Below the pieces are notes generated by a model, which saw nothing but the letters and a program-made list of their open reading frames with translations, ran no database searches and was not told the DNA's origin. A stretch of DNA of 24,624 bases from positions 179,459 through 204,082 of the forward strand of contig NW_005200362.1 in the NCBI RefSeq assembly GCF_000372725.1. The letters run 5' to 3'. Made by a program: the position numbers and the translations under genes. Source of the DNA: Emiliania huxleyi CCMP1516 (lineage: Eukaryota > Haptophyta > Isochrysidales > Noelaerhabdaceae). Positions 1 to 10,999 of the stretch are shown one piece after another; position 1 is the first letter of the stretch; each line of letters opens with the position of its first letter.

Positions 1-408
1 GCCGTCCCGCCTCCGCCGTCCCCGCCGCCGCCCTCACCGCCGCCCCCCTCTCCGCCACCGCCGTCACCGCCACCGCCGAGCCCGCCGCCTCCGTCACCGC
101 CCCCACCGAGCCCACCGCCACCGTCGCCGCCGCCGCCGTCGCCGCCGCCTCCCTCGCCGCCGCCGCCGTCACCGCCGCCGCCGAGCCCGCCTCCGCCCTC
201 GCCGCCGCCCCCGTCGCCGCCACCACCCAGCCCGCCGCCACCGTCACCGCCGCCCTCGCCTCCGCCACCGTCACCGCCGCCGCCAAGCCCGCCGCCGCCG
301 TCCCCGTCGCCGCCCTCGCCGTCGCCTCCCTCACCGCCGCCGCCATCGCCGCCGTCGTCACCGCCGCCGCCGTCGGCCTCCCCCTCGCCGCCGCCGCCGC
401 CACTGCAC
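1..408 (+). repeat. Ser-Pro (SPPPP)n coding repeat, block 1
   Basis: Continuous CCG/CCC/CCA proline codons are punctuated by TCG, TCA, TCC or AGC serines every five codons, in the same frame as the downstream exon. This resembles the hydroxyproline-rich spacer of pherophorin and extensin-type algal wall proteins. It begins before the window edge. Confidence 0.9.
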
Positions 409-3400
409 CTTGGGCGCGCCGAGCGGCGGCGGAGGGCCGCCCAAGCCACCTTCAGTGCCCCTCCCACCAGCCGCGCAGCGTCGCCGCCGCCCTATGTCAA
501 GCTCGAAACCGACGGCGAGTGCCAGGGGTGGTTTATCGAAGAGATGGGCATCGCAGCCGGGGCGTGCCAGGAGCTGTGCAGCCGCAGCGACACGTGCGGC
601 GCAACGACATTCCACCTGACCCGATCCGCGTGCTGGCTCCACTTTAAGGATGTGGAGGACTGCAGGGCGGCACAATCCACGTACGCCAGCCCCCAAGGTG
701 AGGATGGCTGCGACCAAAACTGGGGCAACATTGGCTGCGATGCTTGCGTTCCGGATTTCTCCAAAGTTGGCTACGCGACGTGGTCCGCCCACTGCTACGA
801 GCGCAACTTCGCGTCGCCGCCGCCGTCGCCGCCGCCGCCTTCTCCTCCGCGCCCCAGCCCGCCTCCGCCCTCGCTGCCGCCATCGCTACCACCGCCTTCC
901 CCACCGCCACCGACGTCGCCGCCGGCCCCCCCGCCCCCGCCCTCCCCGCCGCCGCCCGCCCCGCCCGCCATTCCAGAGGGCATGCCACAGGCTCCGCCAC
1001 CGCCACCCCGGTTGCCGCCGCCGCCTCCGCCGCCCCTACCGCCGCCTTTCCCCCCGCCACCCTCGCCGCCCACGCCTCCGCCACCCTCGCCGCCGCCGCC
1101 TCCCTCTCCACCTCCGCCCTCGGCACCGTCGCCTTCCCCACCACCGCCACCGCCGTTGCCACCGCCCTCGCCACCTGTAACGCCGCCGCCGCCGCCCGCC
1201 CCTCCGCCGCCGACACGAGTCGTCAGCTCGAGCGAGGAGCTCCGTTTGGCAGTCGAAGACGTGACGGCCACCCGCATTGTTCTCGAACCAGGAACGTACG
1301 CCTTTGACACGAGTGCGGACTGCACCTCATCATTCAACGGCATAGCGACGCTTACCGAGGAGGGCCAAAACTCCGCGCTGTGCATCTTCCGCGGCCTCGT
1401 CCTCGAAGCTCAGGTGCCGGGCACGGCGGTGATTGATGCACGCGGCGCGTCTGCAGGACCCCGTGGGCGCCGCGCCATCTTTGTCGACTTTGGGCGTACC
1501 AATACGCTTGGTCATAGCCCCTACACCTCCAGCACGCACGACACAGTCGAGCTCATCGGGCTGAAGATCACGGGGGGCTACTTACCGTCGAGTCAGAGCA
1601 ACGCGGCCGTGGACCTCGGTCTGGCAAATGGGGCGGGCATCAAGATCCACCACATCCAGGGCGACGTGATCCTGCGACGCTGTGAGATCTACGGCAACGC
1701 GGCCAACGACACCGACTCCATGGGCGGAGGGATCATGATCGCGCCGTCCTGGAACGTCCACTCCAACGCCCTCTGCAACCGGCCCCGAAGCCGGACGAGA
1801 TGCGTGCCGTCGACCGTTGCGCTGGTGGACTGCACGGCCCGCGACAACATCGCCGCGCTGGGCGGCGGCGTGTACACCATGGCGGACGGCCTCTCCCTTG
1901 CCCGCTCATCCATCTCGAACTGCGTTGCAACGAGCTCTGGAGGCGGCCTCTACTCTGCGTCCGGCCGCACCACTCTGAGCAACGGCACCCTCGTCCACGG
2001 CTGCGCCGCCCCGGAGGGGCGCGCTCTAAACCTCAAGGGCGAAGTCTCCTATGCTCTCCCCGCCCCGACTGGCCGCTGGCTGCCAAACGGCCGCTGCGAA
2101 ATCTTCCGCGCGGCCTGCACATACCACCCAAAGTACCAGGCGGCGCAGCAGTCTGCTTGTCTGGCCCACCGAGACGACTGCTCGCTCACCCTCGAGCCTC
2201 GGGCGGAGTGGTACTGCCAAGCGCCGACGTTTGTGCAGCCCTGCAATTGGGACGACGCGCGGGGCGGCGACCCGAGCCTCCTCGGCCAGCGTCTCTACGA
2301 GCTCCCCGCGTCGCCCGTCGAGCAGGACTTCCCCTTCGCCTGCGCCGCTGGTCTCCTCGGCTCTGACGACCCCGACGAGCAGTCGAGTAGCGCTTGCGCC
2401 GGCCCCTGCCCCGCGGGGGCGTACTGCCCTCACGAAGCGACGTTCGAGCCGCTTTCGTGTACGAGCGGCCATTTCTGCCCGCCCGGGACCAGCATTCCGT
2501 TTCCTTGCGAAGCCGGGACATTCTCGAATGCCACCAGTCTCACGTCGGCAGGCGACTGCGCGGACTGCCCGCCGGGCCACGTCTGCGCCATAGGCAGCTT
2601 GGAGCCGACGCCGTGCAGGTCTGGTACCGTCGCGGCCGGCCCGCGCAACGACGTCTGCACGCTTTGCCCCGCCGGCTACTATCAGGTTTTCGCTCTCCCC
2701 GCCGCCCGCCCCGCCGCCTCCTGCCCCACAGGCCGAAATAAAACGACTGACTCTGTGTGAGGGCGACCGCGGCGCGCGGGACCGCACGCTCCGCCCTCCC
2801 CACCCGTCCCCCCCGCCCTCCCACCCGACCCCGCCGCCCTCCCCGCCCAGGACCAGCCAGCCAACGAGACGTGCATCCGCTGCCGGGCGGGCAGTTTCTG
2901 CCCGCAGGGCGCGTCGAACGAGCTGGCGGCAACGTGCAAGCCAGGCCAGTACGCCAACTTGACAGACGACGACGGCATCCCAGAGTGCTTTGTCTGTCCC
3001 CCGGGCCAGTCGTGCGGTGGCGGCGGCGCGCCGCCGACGGAGTGCTCGCCGGGGACGTACGCTACGGGGGGAGCAGCCGTGTGCTCCCCTTGCGATGATG
3101 GCACGTACCAGCCGTCGCCGGGCGAGTCTGGCTGCCTCGAGTGCGACAGAGGTAAATTCTGCCCTGCAGGCAGTAGCCTCGAGCTGCCGGCAAATTGCCC
3201 ATCTGGCACGTTCAACAGCAACACCTCGAAACCGGTGCTCGGCCTGGACGATTGCGAGCCTTGCGCGCCTGGCTTTTTCTGCGCAGGCGGCGTCGCAGTG
3301 CCGACAAAGTGCGCGGCGGGCACGATCGCGCCATTCGAGCGGACGAAGGCATGCGATAAGTGCCCTCCGGGCACATATCAGAACGACACGGGTGCCTTGA

Positions 3401-6400
3401 GCTGCCGCAAGTGCGAGGGAGGGCACTACTGTGCCGAGGGCGCGTCAGCGCCACTGCCCTGTCCTGCCGGCTCTTTCTCGAACGCCACAGACCTCGGCGC
3501 GCCGGACGAATGTACCGCCTGCCGTGCGGGCCACGCCTGCTCAGCCAGCAGCACCGAGCCGGCGCCGTGTTCGCCGGGTACTCTTGCCGCACGCGAGGGG
3601 CAGAGCATTTGTGAGAAGTGCCCTGCGGGGGAGTATCAGGACGGCGGCGGCGCCACGGCGTGCAAGGCGTGTTTGCAGGGCAGCTACTGCCTCGAAGGCG
3701 CGGCGGCGCCGCTCCCGTGCGAGGCTGGCAGCTACTCGAACAGGACGGACCTCGAGTCGGCGGGCGATTGTGAGGTTTGCCCACAGGGCCACGCTTGCAC
3801 CACTGGCACCGTGGTTCCGCGCGCGTGCCGCGCTGGCAGCTTCTCCCTCGGCTCGGGCAACGCTGTGTGCGAGGTTTGCAAGGCGGGAACCTACCAGAGC
3901 GACGCCGGCGCTGCTGACTGCGTCCCGTGCGGGCTTGGCAGCTTCTGCCCGGTCGGCGCGTCGCTCGAGCTGCCCGCGACGTGCGAGCCGGGCACGTACG
4001 CCAACATGACGGACGGAGACGGCTTGCCAGACTGCTTCGATTGTCCGGCGGGCTCGTCGTGCCCGGGAGACGCCGCGCCTCCGAGGCAGTGCGCGGCGGG
4101 CAGCTACGCTGCCACAGAGCGCCTCTCCGAGTGCGCCAGCTGCTCGGGTGGCACATACCAAGACGACACGGGTGGAAAGGGTTGCCACGCGTGCGTCCCT
4201 GGCAGCTATTGCAAGCCGGGTGCGGCGTCGCCGCTACCGTGCGAGGCGGGAAGCTATTCGAGCAGGACGGACCTCGAGGACGCCTCGCAGTGCACTTTCG
4301 CCGAGAAGGGCTACTATGCTACCACGGGGTCCAGCAAGCCGACGCCGTGCTCGCCTGGCACTTTTGCCGCCACGGAGGGCCTCTCCGAGTGCGACAGCTG
4401 TGCGCCTGGCTCCTCCGGCGCTGGCGGCGCCTTCTGCAGCAAATGTGCAGCCGGAACATACGCCGCCAACCCTGGACAGGGCGAGTGCATCCCGTGTCCT
4501 CATCCCTTGAGCAGCAGAGGCGGCGGCGTCACCTGCTCCATCTGCAAGACGGGCTACTACCTGCAGGACGTGAGCGCCCTTCCGGTCGTCATCTTCGAAT
4601 CCCCGACCGAGCACTGCAAGGCTTGCCCGCCAAACGCCGCGTGCCCGGTCGGCACCACTCTCGCATCCCTCGTCCTCCCGCGCGGCTTTTGGCGCGCCAG
4701 CCCCTCCTCCGTCGTGCTGACAGAGTGCGGCGCCTTCGGAGGCGACGCTGACGCCGGCAAGACCCGCTGCGTTGGCAGCGAGCCGACAGGCGCCTCCGGC
4801 GCCTCTCACCGCCGGAGGCTCGAGAATTGGGGAGACAAGTACTGCGCCTCGTCCTTCACCGGCCCCGAGTGCAAGCTCTGCGCCGCCGAGAATCACTACC
4901 TCGTCGACGGCGTCACGTGCGAGGCATGCCCGCCACGAGGACTGGAACTCCTGGGCCCTCTTCTTCTGGCGCTGGGCGTCTGCGTCGCATTCGGCCTCGC
5001 GGCCTACCTCTACAAGAAGCGGAGCTGGCGCGAGCGGCGCTACGTTGGCCCCCCGCTCCGCCTGGCCGACCGCATGGTCGCCTTGCACTCGCTGCTCGGC
5101 ATGCAAGCAAAGTTCAAGCTTCTTCTCAGCTTTTACCAGATTGTCGTGGTCATTCCCACCATCTACGGGGTGACGCTCCCGCCGAGATACACAAAGTGGC
5201 TCGACGCGATCACCGACGTGATCTCGCCCTCAAACTGGGTGCCCATGCCTTGCGTGACCTACACGCAACTGCTTCTGCCTTACGTCTTCACGCCAGTTGG
5301 ACTCGTCGGTGTGCTGCTGCTCGTTGGCGTCGGAATGGGCTTGAAACCGTGGTTTGCCCATCCAGCACCTCGTCCCAAGCCTTATCGGGCCGTTGCGTCA
5401 GGTCTGCTCGAAGTGTTGCCCGCTTGCTTGATACTCATCTACTGCTTTGCCCCGCCCATCAACGCGTACATCTTCCGCTTCTGGCGATGCAAGCTTTACA
5501 CCATCTCTTCGCCTGGAGAAAGCCTTAAACAGGTCGAATACCTGGTGGAAGACAACAGCATCGAGTGTGGCACCGACGAGTACGATTCGATCTTTCGTCG
5601 TTACATCATCGTGTCCATCGTCATCTGGCCGGTCGGCTCCATGGTGCTCTACTCGTCGCTGCTCGTCGCTTGCTACAAGCCATTGCGCGCGAACCTTTGC
5701 ACGGCACTGACGTGTTCTACCGCCTTCCTCCACCAGGATTACGAGACGCAGTGGTGCTGGTGGGAGGCTCTGGAGCTCGCACGCAGGCTGGTGCTGACGG
5801 GCGCGGTGACGGCGATGATCCCAGAAGAGCGCGCCTTCTTGCGCCTCGTGTTGGCGACGCTGATTTCCACCCTGCACACCTGCAGCATCGCCGTCGCACG
5901 CCCCTTCAAGAGGGTCGAGGACGATGTGCTTGCGGTGGTGCGTCAGCCACACTCAGTGTCGAGGACCTGCCCCTCCCCCCACACCCGCCTTTTGTCCCGC
6001 CCCTCTCGCACAGGCGACGAGCCTGCTCACGTTGCTCATCTTCCTCGCCGGAAACTGGATCTTCATCTACGAAAGCATTGTCGACAACTACTACGGTGCA
6101 GATCCGCTCGACGTGCTGGGCTTTGGCGAGCTGAATGGTATCGTCACGGTCATGCTAGCGCTCATCTTCAGCGTCCTTGTCCTCTTTCTGATCGGAGCCG
6201 TCGTCGCCGCCCGCAAGGTCTCCCAAGTCCCAACGTTTCGTCTCGTCTCGACCAACCAGCCGCCCGAGCTCACGTTGGCGCTCGGCCTCACGTGGCACCT
6301 CTTCAACAGCCACATTTGGGGGACCGGTCAAGACGCCGTCGCAGTCATCAAGAAGCAGTTGATGCTCCTGCTGCCCGGCATCCAAGTTTTCCTTGATGTG

Positions 6401-7745
6401 CGTACACAGACGGAGTAGCCATGCAGCACCTCTAACGAGCACGGACGCGATACGCGATACGCGATACTAGTAGGAGCTAGACACACAACCTCTCTGACTC
6501 GCCGCGGCGTGCGCAATAGGTCGATGATCTTGAGGACATTGGGGCCCTGGAGGAGTACATTCAACGCTCGCAGGCCATCCTCTTCTTCCTCTCAAAGGGC
6601 TACTTCCGCTCCAAGGCGCGCCTCGCCAACATGCATTGAATATGTGTTGAGCAAACACCGCGCTCACCTGACACCCTCGCCCTTCAGAATTGCCTTCGCG
6701 AGATCCGCTTCACCCTCGAAAAGAGCAAGCCGATCGTTCTCGTCCAAGAGGCGGACGTCACCAAGGGTGGCGGCCCGCTTGAGGTATCCTCAGAAACGCC
6801 GATCTCGCTCACACAGACAAGAATGAGAGAGTGGAATTTCACTAGGTGCTGCGTGCGGAGTGCCCGGGGGACCTCCAGCCGCAGATCTTCGACCAGGGAC
6901 GCGCGCTGACTCCGTGGCTGCGCATCGAAGACTTCCAGATCGTCTCTCTCCAGATCATCGCTGAGGCCGCCACCTCTCCTGTTCTACAGTCGCCGCGTTC
7001 ATGTCGCTCACCCCCACCTTCCCCGCTCACCCAGGCGTTACTGTTTCACATGCCCGTGTACCGGGGGAAGAGCATTGCCACATGTGTGCCGGGCGAGCTG
7101 CGGCTCCAGCGCTTCGCCTTCTCGACGTCGGTGGTGGTCCGGGTCTCGCTTGCCAACCCGGGCTCAGAGGATCTGGCCAACGAGCTCGCCGACTCCTTCG
7201 CCAACATCACCGTCTCCACCGCCGAGGAGGCTGACGATGCGACCCACATGCTGCTCTACCTCAACGAGGAGACCTGGTCGGACGAGAGGCTGGCCGAGCA
7301 GGTCAAGAAGGCGCGCGCGGACAAGCTCAAGATCGTCATGGCGCACGAGAACGACCCGGACAAGGGCGGCTGCGAATTCTCCAAGTTTTTCGAAACCACG
7401 CCGCAAGAGCTCATCGCCGGAGGCCTCTACAATGGCGACTTGGCGCGCGCGTGCTACCCCGGACGCCACCACGAGGTGCGAGCGTGCAGCGCACGCCTCC
7501 CCTTCTCGCCGTGGTCTCTCCGCGCACATGCTCTTTGCGCGTAGGTCTCGCTCATTCTTTTGGCCAAAGCGCTGGGCGCGACTCCGGGCAAGACAAAGCA
7601 GGATCTCAACCTCTTCCGCCGCATCATGGCTCGCCTTCCTCTGGGCGGAAACCGCCCTGTCGCGCGCGGCGAGCTGACGGACGACGCCGGGCCGCAGGGG
7701 GCAGGTCCCTCCGCAGCGCCCCCCCCCACAGTGATGGCGGTATGA
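1..7745 (+). CDS. Large receptor-like protein: Ser-Pro repeats, beta-helix, GCC2/GCC3 Cys repeats, multipass membrane region, C-terminal TIR (5' partial)
   Basis: Exons read as 1-2685, 2851-5937, 6014-6397, 6520-6615, 6688-6783, 6846-6965, 7035-7475 and 7545-7745, all phase 0, giving 2369 visible residues; the start lies upstream of the window. Order: Ser-Pro repeats (1-135), a PAN/apple-like Cys module (about 165-268), more Ser-Pro (271-405), a right-handed beta-helix with GGG-rich rungs (about 406-700), GCC2/GCC3 (ephrin-receptor-like) Cys repeats (about 799-1590), roughly eight hydrophobic helices (1594-1990), then a TIR domain from about 2018. TIR motifs seen are SHIWGTGQ, VFLDVDDLEDI and FLSKGYFRSKNCLREI; the last is split by an intron. 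A second TIR-like half follows (2157-2303). I infer a surface protein with a wall-like ectodomain and cytosolic TIR signalling. An in-frame intron at about 414-470 (Arg-rich stretch) is possible. The frame break at 2760 is intronic, so this is one gene, not two. Confidence 0.82.
811..1215 (+). repeat. Ser-Pro-rich coding repeat, block 2
   Basis: A second proline/serine low-complexity block in the same frame separates the Cys module from the beta-helix. It is less regular than block 1, with Ala, Leu, Thr and Phe interruptions, as expected for an older or less homogenised rod. Confidence 0.88.
2686..2850 (+). other. Intron (GT-AG, 165 nt)
   Basis: The donor is CAG|GTTTTC and the acceptor CCCGCCCAG|GAC after a long C/T tract. 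Removing it joins GYYQ to DQPANETC, restoring the Cys-repeat pattern seen elsewhere (GTYQDDTG). Length is a multiple of three but it holds an in-frame TGA at 2758-2760. Confidence 0.9.
5938..6013 (+). other. Intron (GT-AG, 76 nt)
   Basis: The donor is GTG|GTGCGTC and the acceptor CTCGCACAG|GCG. The splice shifts to the +2 frame and restores a membrane helix (ATSLLTLLIFLAGNW). It is phase 0. Confidence 0.88.
6398..6519 (+). other. Intron (GT-AG, 122 nt)
   Basis: The donor is GAT|GTGCGTAC and the acceptor GCAATAG|GTC. It joins VFLD to VDDLEDI inside the TIR domain. It carries in-frame stops and is phase 0. Confidence 0.88.
6616..6687 (+). other. Intron (GC-AG, 72 nt)
   Basis: The donor is AAG|GCGCGCC and the acceptor CCCTTCAG|AAT. 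It joins GYFRSK to NCLREI, an unmistakable TIR motif. No GT donor before the in-frame TGA near 6637 could do this, so a GC donor is required. Confidence 0.87.
6784..6845 (+). other. Intron (GT-AG, 62 nt)
   Basis: The donor is GAG|GTATCC and the acceptor TTTCACTAG|GTG. It joins GGGPLE to VLRAECPGDL. It is phase 0. Confidence 0.82.
6966..7034 (+). other. Probable intron (GC-AG, 69 nt)
   Basis: GAG|GCCGCC to CTCACCCAG|GCG is in frame and free of stops, so retention cannot be excluded. Splicing joins SLQIIAE to ALLFHMP and removes an Ala-Ser-Pro-rich stretch unlike its surroundings. The donor is weaker than the others. Confidence 0.55.
7476..7544 (+). other. Intron (GT-AG, 69 nt)
   Basis: The donor is GAG|GTGCGAG and the acceptor TTTGCGCGTAG|GTC. 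It joins RHHE to VSLILLAKALGA. The unspliced reading stops at 7542-7544, within the acceptor TAG. Confidence 0.83.
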
Positions 7746-8852
7746 GTTCGTGCCGGCTGCCGCCGCGGCCCGACCTCTGACCCCTCGAACCGGGCGTCAT
7801 GTAGAGAAGACCGCCCTCTCGGACGCGGCTTTCGTGGATCTGGAGACGGTTTGTGACACATGGCCTCCCTATAGTGGCGCTTCTCTGACCACGTGTGCGT
7901 GTATGCATGTATGCATGTGCATGTGCACTTTGTCCTCCGCTGCACTGTCACGCTGACTGTCACTCGGAAACGTACATGTCAGCAAGCATGATGTTGTTGT
8001 TGGACTAGAGTTCTATCGTAAGGTAAAAGCAGCTTTTTGAAAAGGTAAGGCCGTAAAAATGTCTGTACCTTAAGGTAAGTGTATACTCTCCGACGCCAGC
8101 CCTAAAACCCGGACCCGCGGAGCGCGCGGACCCGCGCGCCGCGGTCGCCCTCCCACCGGCTCCGTCGATTGATTTTTGCTTGAACCATATGCATGTAATG
8201 AGACGCGAGAGACACGTGACACGGCGGACGCAAACGACGGCGGGAGAATCGTCGTCGTCCACCAGTTCCGGTGGCATGTCGCATGATGCGGTTCGTACGT
8301 GACGAGACGGGGTCCATGAAGAATATGTGGCAAATAGGAGGAGAGACGTGGAAAAGGACGGGAGGAGGAAAATCATACATCGAAGAGGCACAGGCTATGA
8401 TGGAAGCGGCGGCGGCGGCGATCCGGAACAAGCGAAAGGAGGGCAAGACGCGAAGAGACGAGGGCGGGGACGAGGAGCGGCCAGCGGCGAAGACGCACCG
8501 CGCGTCGCTCTGCGAACAGATTGGCCGGTGGTCGAGGCTAGCGGGAGAGGCGGAGCGGTACCGAGGGGAGACGGGAGAGGACGCAAACGATATCGGGGAC
8601 GCAGAACAGCGCAGAATCTAAAAGGCACTGCAGCACCACGCAAAATTAAGAAAGGTGATCCAGCGGGAGAGGCACGGAAGCGATGCGGCGAGGGCGCAAG
8701 CCGCGCGGGATGCATGCCGACACCATCTGAAAAAAGTGAGCAAACGACTTGAGAAAATGGACTCGACGGAGAGAGCGGTGGGAGAGAGAGCGCAGGGGCG
8801 GCTCTCGGCGGCGTCTCTGCGGCGTGTAGCGCCGTGCTAGGTCGCCGGCGGG
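7746..8852. other. Intergenic region downstream of the TIR gene
   Basis: I see no convincing gene. Notable content: an alternating purine-pyrimidine run at about 7893-7925 (TGCATG/TGTATG units, Z-DNA-prone), three AAGGTAA copies (8020, 8042, 8072) in a local AT-rich patch, and a purine-rich plus strand over about 8310-8815. The purine bias is what keeps the overlapping ORFs open here, so they look like composition artefacts. Confidence 0.6.
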
Positions 8853-8899
8853 GCTTGCACAAAAATGAAGCGCAAAAGCCCAGGCCCATCGGTAGCAAG
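8853..8899 (+). promoter_or_regulatory. Duplicated upstream segment, copy 1
   Basis: Starts with GCTTGCACAAAAATGAAG, identical to 13808-13825 upstream of the second RCC1 gene. It then shares CAGGCCCATCG and GTAGCAAG with small gaps. In copy 2 this block runs directly into the gene leader; here it is separated from it by about 600 bp. It includes a small upstream ATG out of frame with the gene in copy 2. Confidence 0.72.
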
Positions 8900-9500
<601 letters not shown>

Positions 9501-9541
9501 CAAGCCTGAGGTGTCGGCGTCGCGGTTTTCTTTTTCTCGCG

Positions 9542-10999
9542 ATGTCCACCCCGCCGCGCCGCCGCTCGCGCCGCCTCGCCACCGCCGCCGCCACAGCCGC
9601 TCCCTCGCCAGAGACGCCGCCGCCCGCCCGCCTCCTCGACCTCCCCAGGGAGCTCCTCGAGCGCGCCCTCTCTCGCTGCGACAGCCCCGTCGACATCGCT
9701 CGCGCCGCGGCCGTCTCGCTCCTCTTCCACGCCTCGCTCACGGAGCAGGCCATCCGCTTGTGGGCGCAAGAGCGCGGCTTCGAGCTGCCGGCGCAGCCCG
9801 AGGGCGAGACCCGCGCCGTGCGGTGGCTGTGCTATTCGGCGCTGCTGTGCGAGTCCAACCCGCCGGCGAGGGCGGCGGCAGGCGAACGGCACAGCCTCTT
9901 CATCGACGGCGAGGGGCGGCTCTCGTCGTGCGGCAATGCGCCGAACTGGAATCCAGGGCTGCTTGGCCACGGTGAGGGCGTGACGCAGCTCAACACGCCG
10001 ACGCGCCTCCCCTCCCCCTTGGGCGGCGAGCGCGCCGTGAGCGTGTCGGCTGGAGAGCGCCACAGCCTCGCCATCACCGCCGACGGCGCCGTCTGGAGCT
10101 GGGGCGATGGAGTCTTTGGCCAGTTAGGCCACGGCGACGAGCAGGACCAGCTGCTGCCCAAGAAGGTCGAGGCCTTTGCTGGCCAGCGCGTCGTCTCTGT
10201 GTCGGCTGGACAATTGCACAGCCTCGCCGTCACCGCCGACGGCTCCGTCTGGAGCTGGGGTGAGGGATACTCTGGCCAGCTGGGCCACGGCGACGCGCAG
10301 GGCCGGCTCCTGCCCAAAAACGTCGACGCCTTTGCTGAGCAGCGCGTCGTCGCTGTTTCGGCTGGAACATTTCACAACCTCGCCCTCACCGCCGACGGCG
10401 CAGTCTGGAGCTGGGGCGATGGAGACTATGGCAAGCTGGGCCACGGCAACGAGCAGATCCAGCTACTGCCGAAGGAGGTCGAGGCCTTGGCTGGGCGTCG
10501 CATCGTCGCTGTGTCGGCAGCAGACAGCCACAGCATCGCCCTCGCCGCCGACGGCGCCGTCTGGAGCTGGGGCGGTGCGGGCGATGGCAAGCTGGGCCAC
10601 GGCGACAACCAGAGGCAGCTGCTGCCGAAGCAGGTTGAGGCCTTGGCTGGCCAGCGCGTCATCGCTGTCTCGGCGGAAGATCACAGCCTCGCCCTCACCG
10701 CCGACGGCGCCGTCTGGAGCTGGGGCTGTGGAGGCTGGGGCAAGCTGGGCCACGGCGACGAGCAGAACCAGCTGCTGCCCAAGAAGGTCGAGGCCTTCGC
10801 TGGGCGGTGTGTGGTCGCTGTGTCGGCTGGTGGCGACCACAGCATCGCCACCAATTCCGACGGCGCTGTCTTTACCTGGGGCAATGGGGGGGATTTGGGG
10901 GGGCCAGGAGGAGGCAACCTAGGCCACGGAGATGACTTGTCGAACCAGCTTCTGCCCAAGAAGGTAGAGGCGTGGGCGCCGGAGCGGTTGGGTGTGTGA
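9542..10999 (+). CDS. F-box-like/RCC1 seven-bladed propeller protein, copy 1
   Basis: A single-exon 485-residue protein. A basic, Ala/Pro-rich N terminus (1-27) precedes an F-box-like segment (about 29-80: LLDLPRELLERALSRC, then FHASL and IRLWAQERGF). Seven RCC1 repeats follow (about 106-480), each with the VSAG..HSLA.TADGAVWSWG..G..GQLGHG pattern and an LLPKKVEAFAGQRVV linker. RCC1 folds are beta-propellers; with an F-box-like segment the protein may be a substrate adaptor for a Cullin-type ubiquitin ligase, but this is inference and chromatin, GTPase or vesicle roles are also known for the fold. The start is fixed by conservation of ATGTCCACCCCGCCGCGCCG with the paralog at 13897. The last blade carries a glycine-rich insertion encoded by G runs. 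Confidence 0.9.
   Translation: MSTPPRRRSRRLATAAATAAPSPETPPPARLLDLPRELLERALSRCDSPVDIARAAAVSLLFHASLTEQAIRLWAQERGFELPAQPEGETRAVRWLCYSALLCESNPPARAAAGERHSLFIDGEGRLSSCGNAPNWNPGLLGHGEGVTQLNTPTRLPSPLGGERAVSVSAGERHSLAITADGAVWSWGDGVFGQLGHGDEQDQLLPKKVEAFAGQRVVSVSAGQLHSLAVTADGSVWSWGEGYSGQLGHGDAQGRLLPKNVDAFAEQRVVAVSAGTFHNLALTADGAVWSWGDGDYGKLGHGNEQIQLLPKEVEALAGRRIVAVSAADSHSIALAADGAVWSWGGAGDGKLGHGDNQRQLLPKQVEALAGQRVIAVSAEDHSLALTADGAVWSWGCGGWGKLGHGDEQNQLLPKKVEAFAGRCVVAVSAGGDHSIATNSDGAVFTWGNGGDLGGPGGGNLGHGDDLSNQLLPKKVEAWAPERLGV

Noticed and set aside
795..1385. Gly-rich minus-strand protein
   Set aside because: Mirror of the Ser-Pro coding block, which is in frame with a convincing plus-strand gene.
1..2760. 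A separate gene ending at the 2758-2760 TGA
   Set aside because: The stop lies in a GT-AG intron; splicing restores the Cys-repeat pattern and the same frame continues in the next exon.
2026..3426. Long minus-strand frame opposite the Cys-rich exon
   Set aside because: Ala/Arg-rich shadow of the plus exon with no domain; GC-rich coding DNA commonly leaves antisense frames open.
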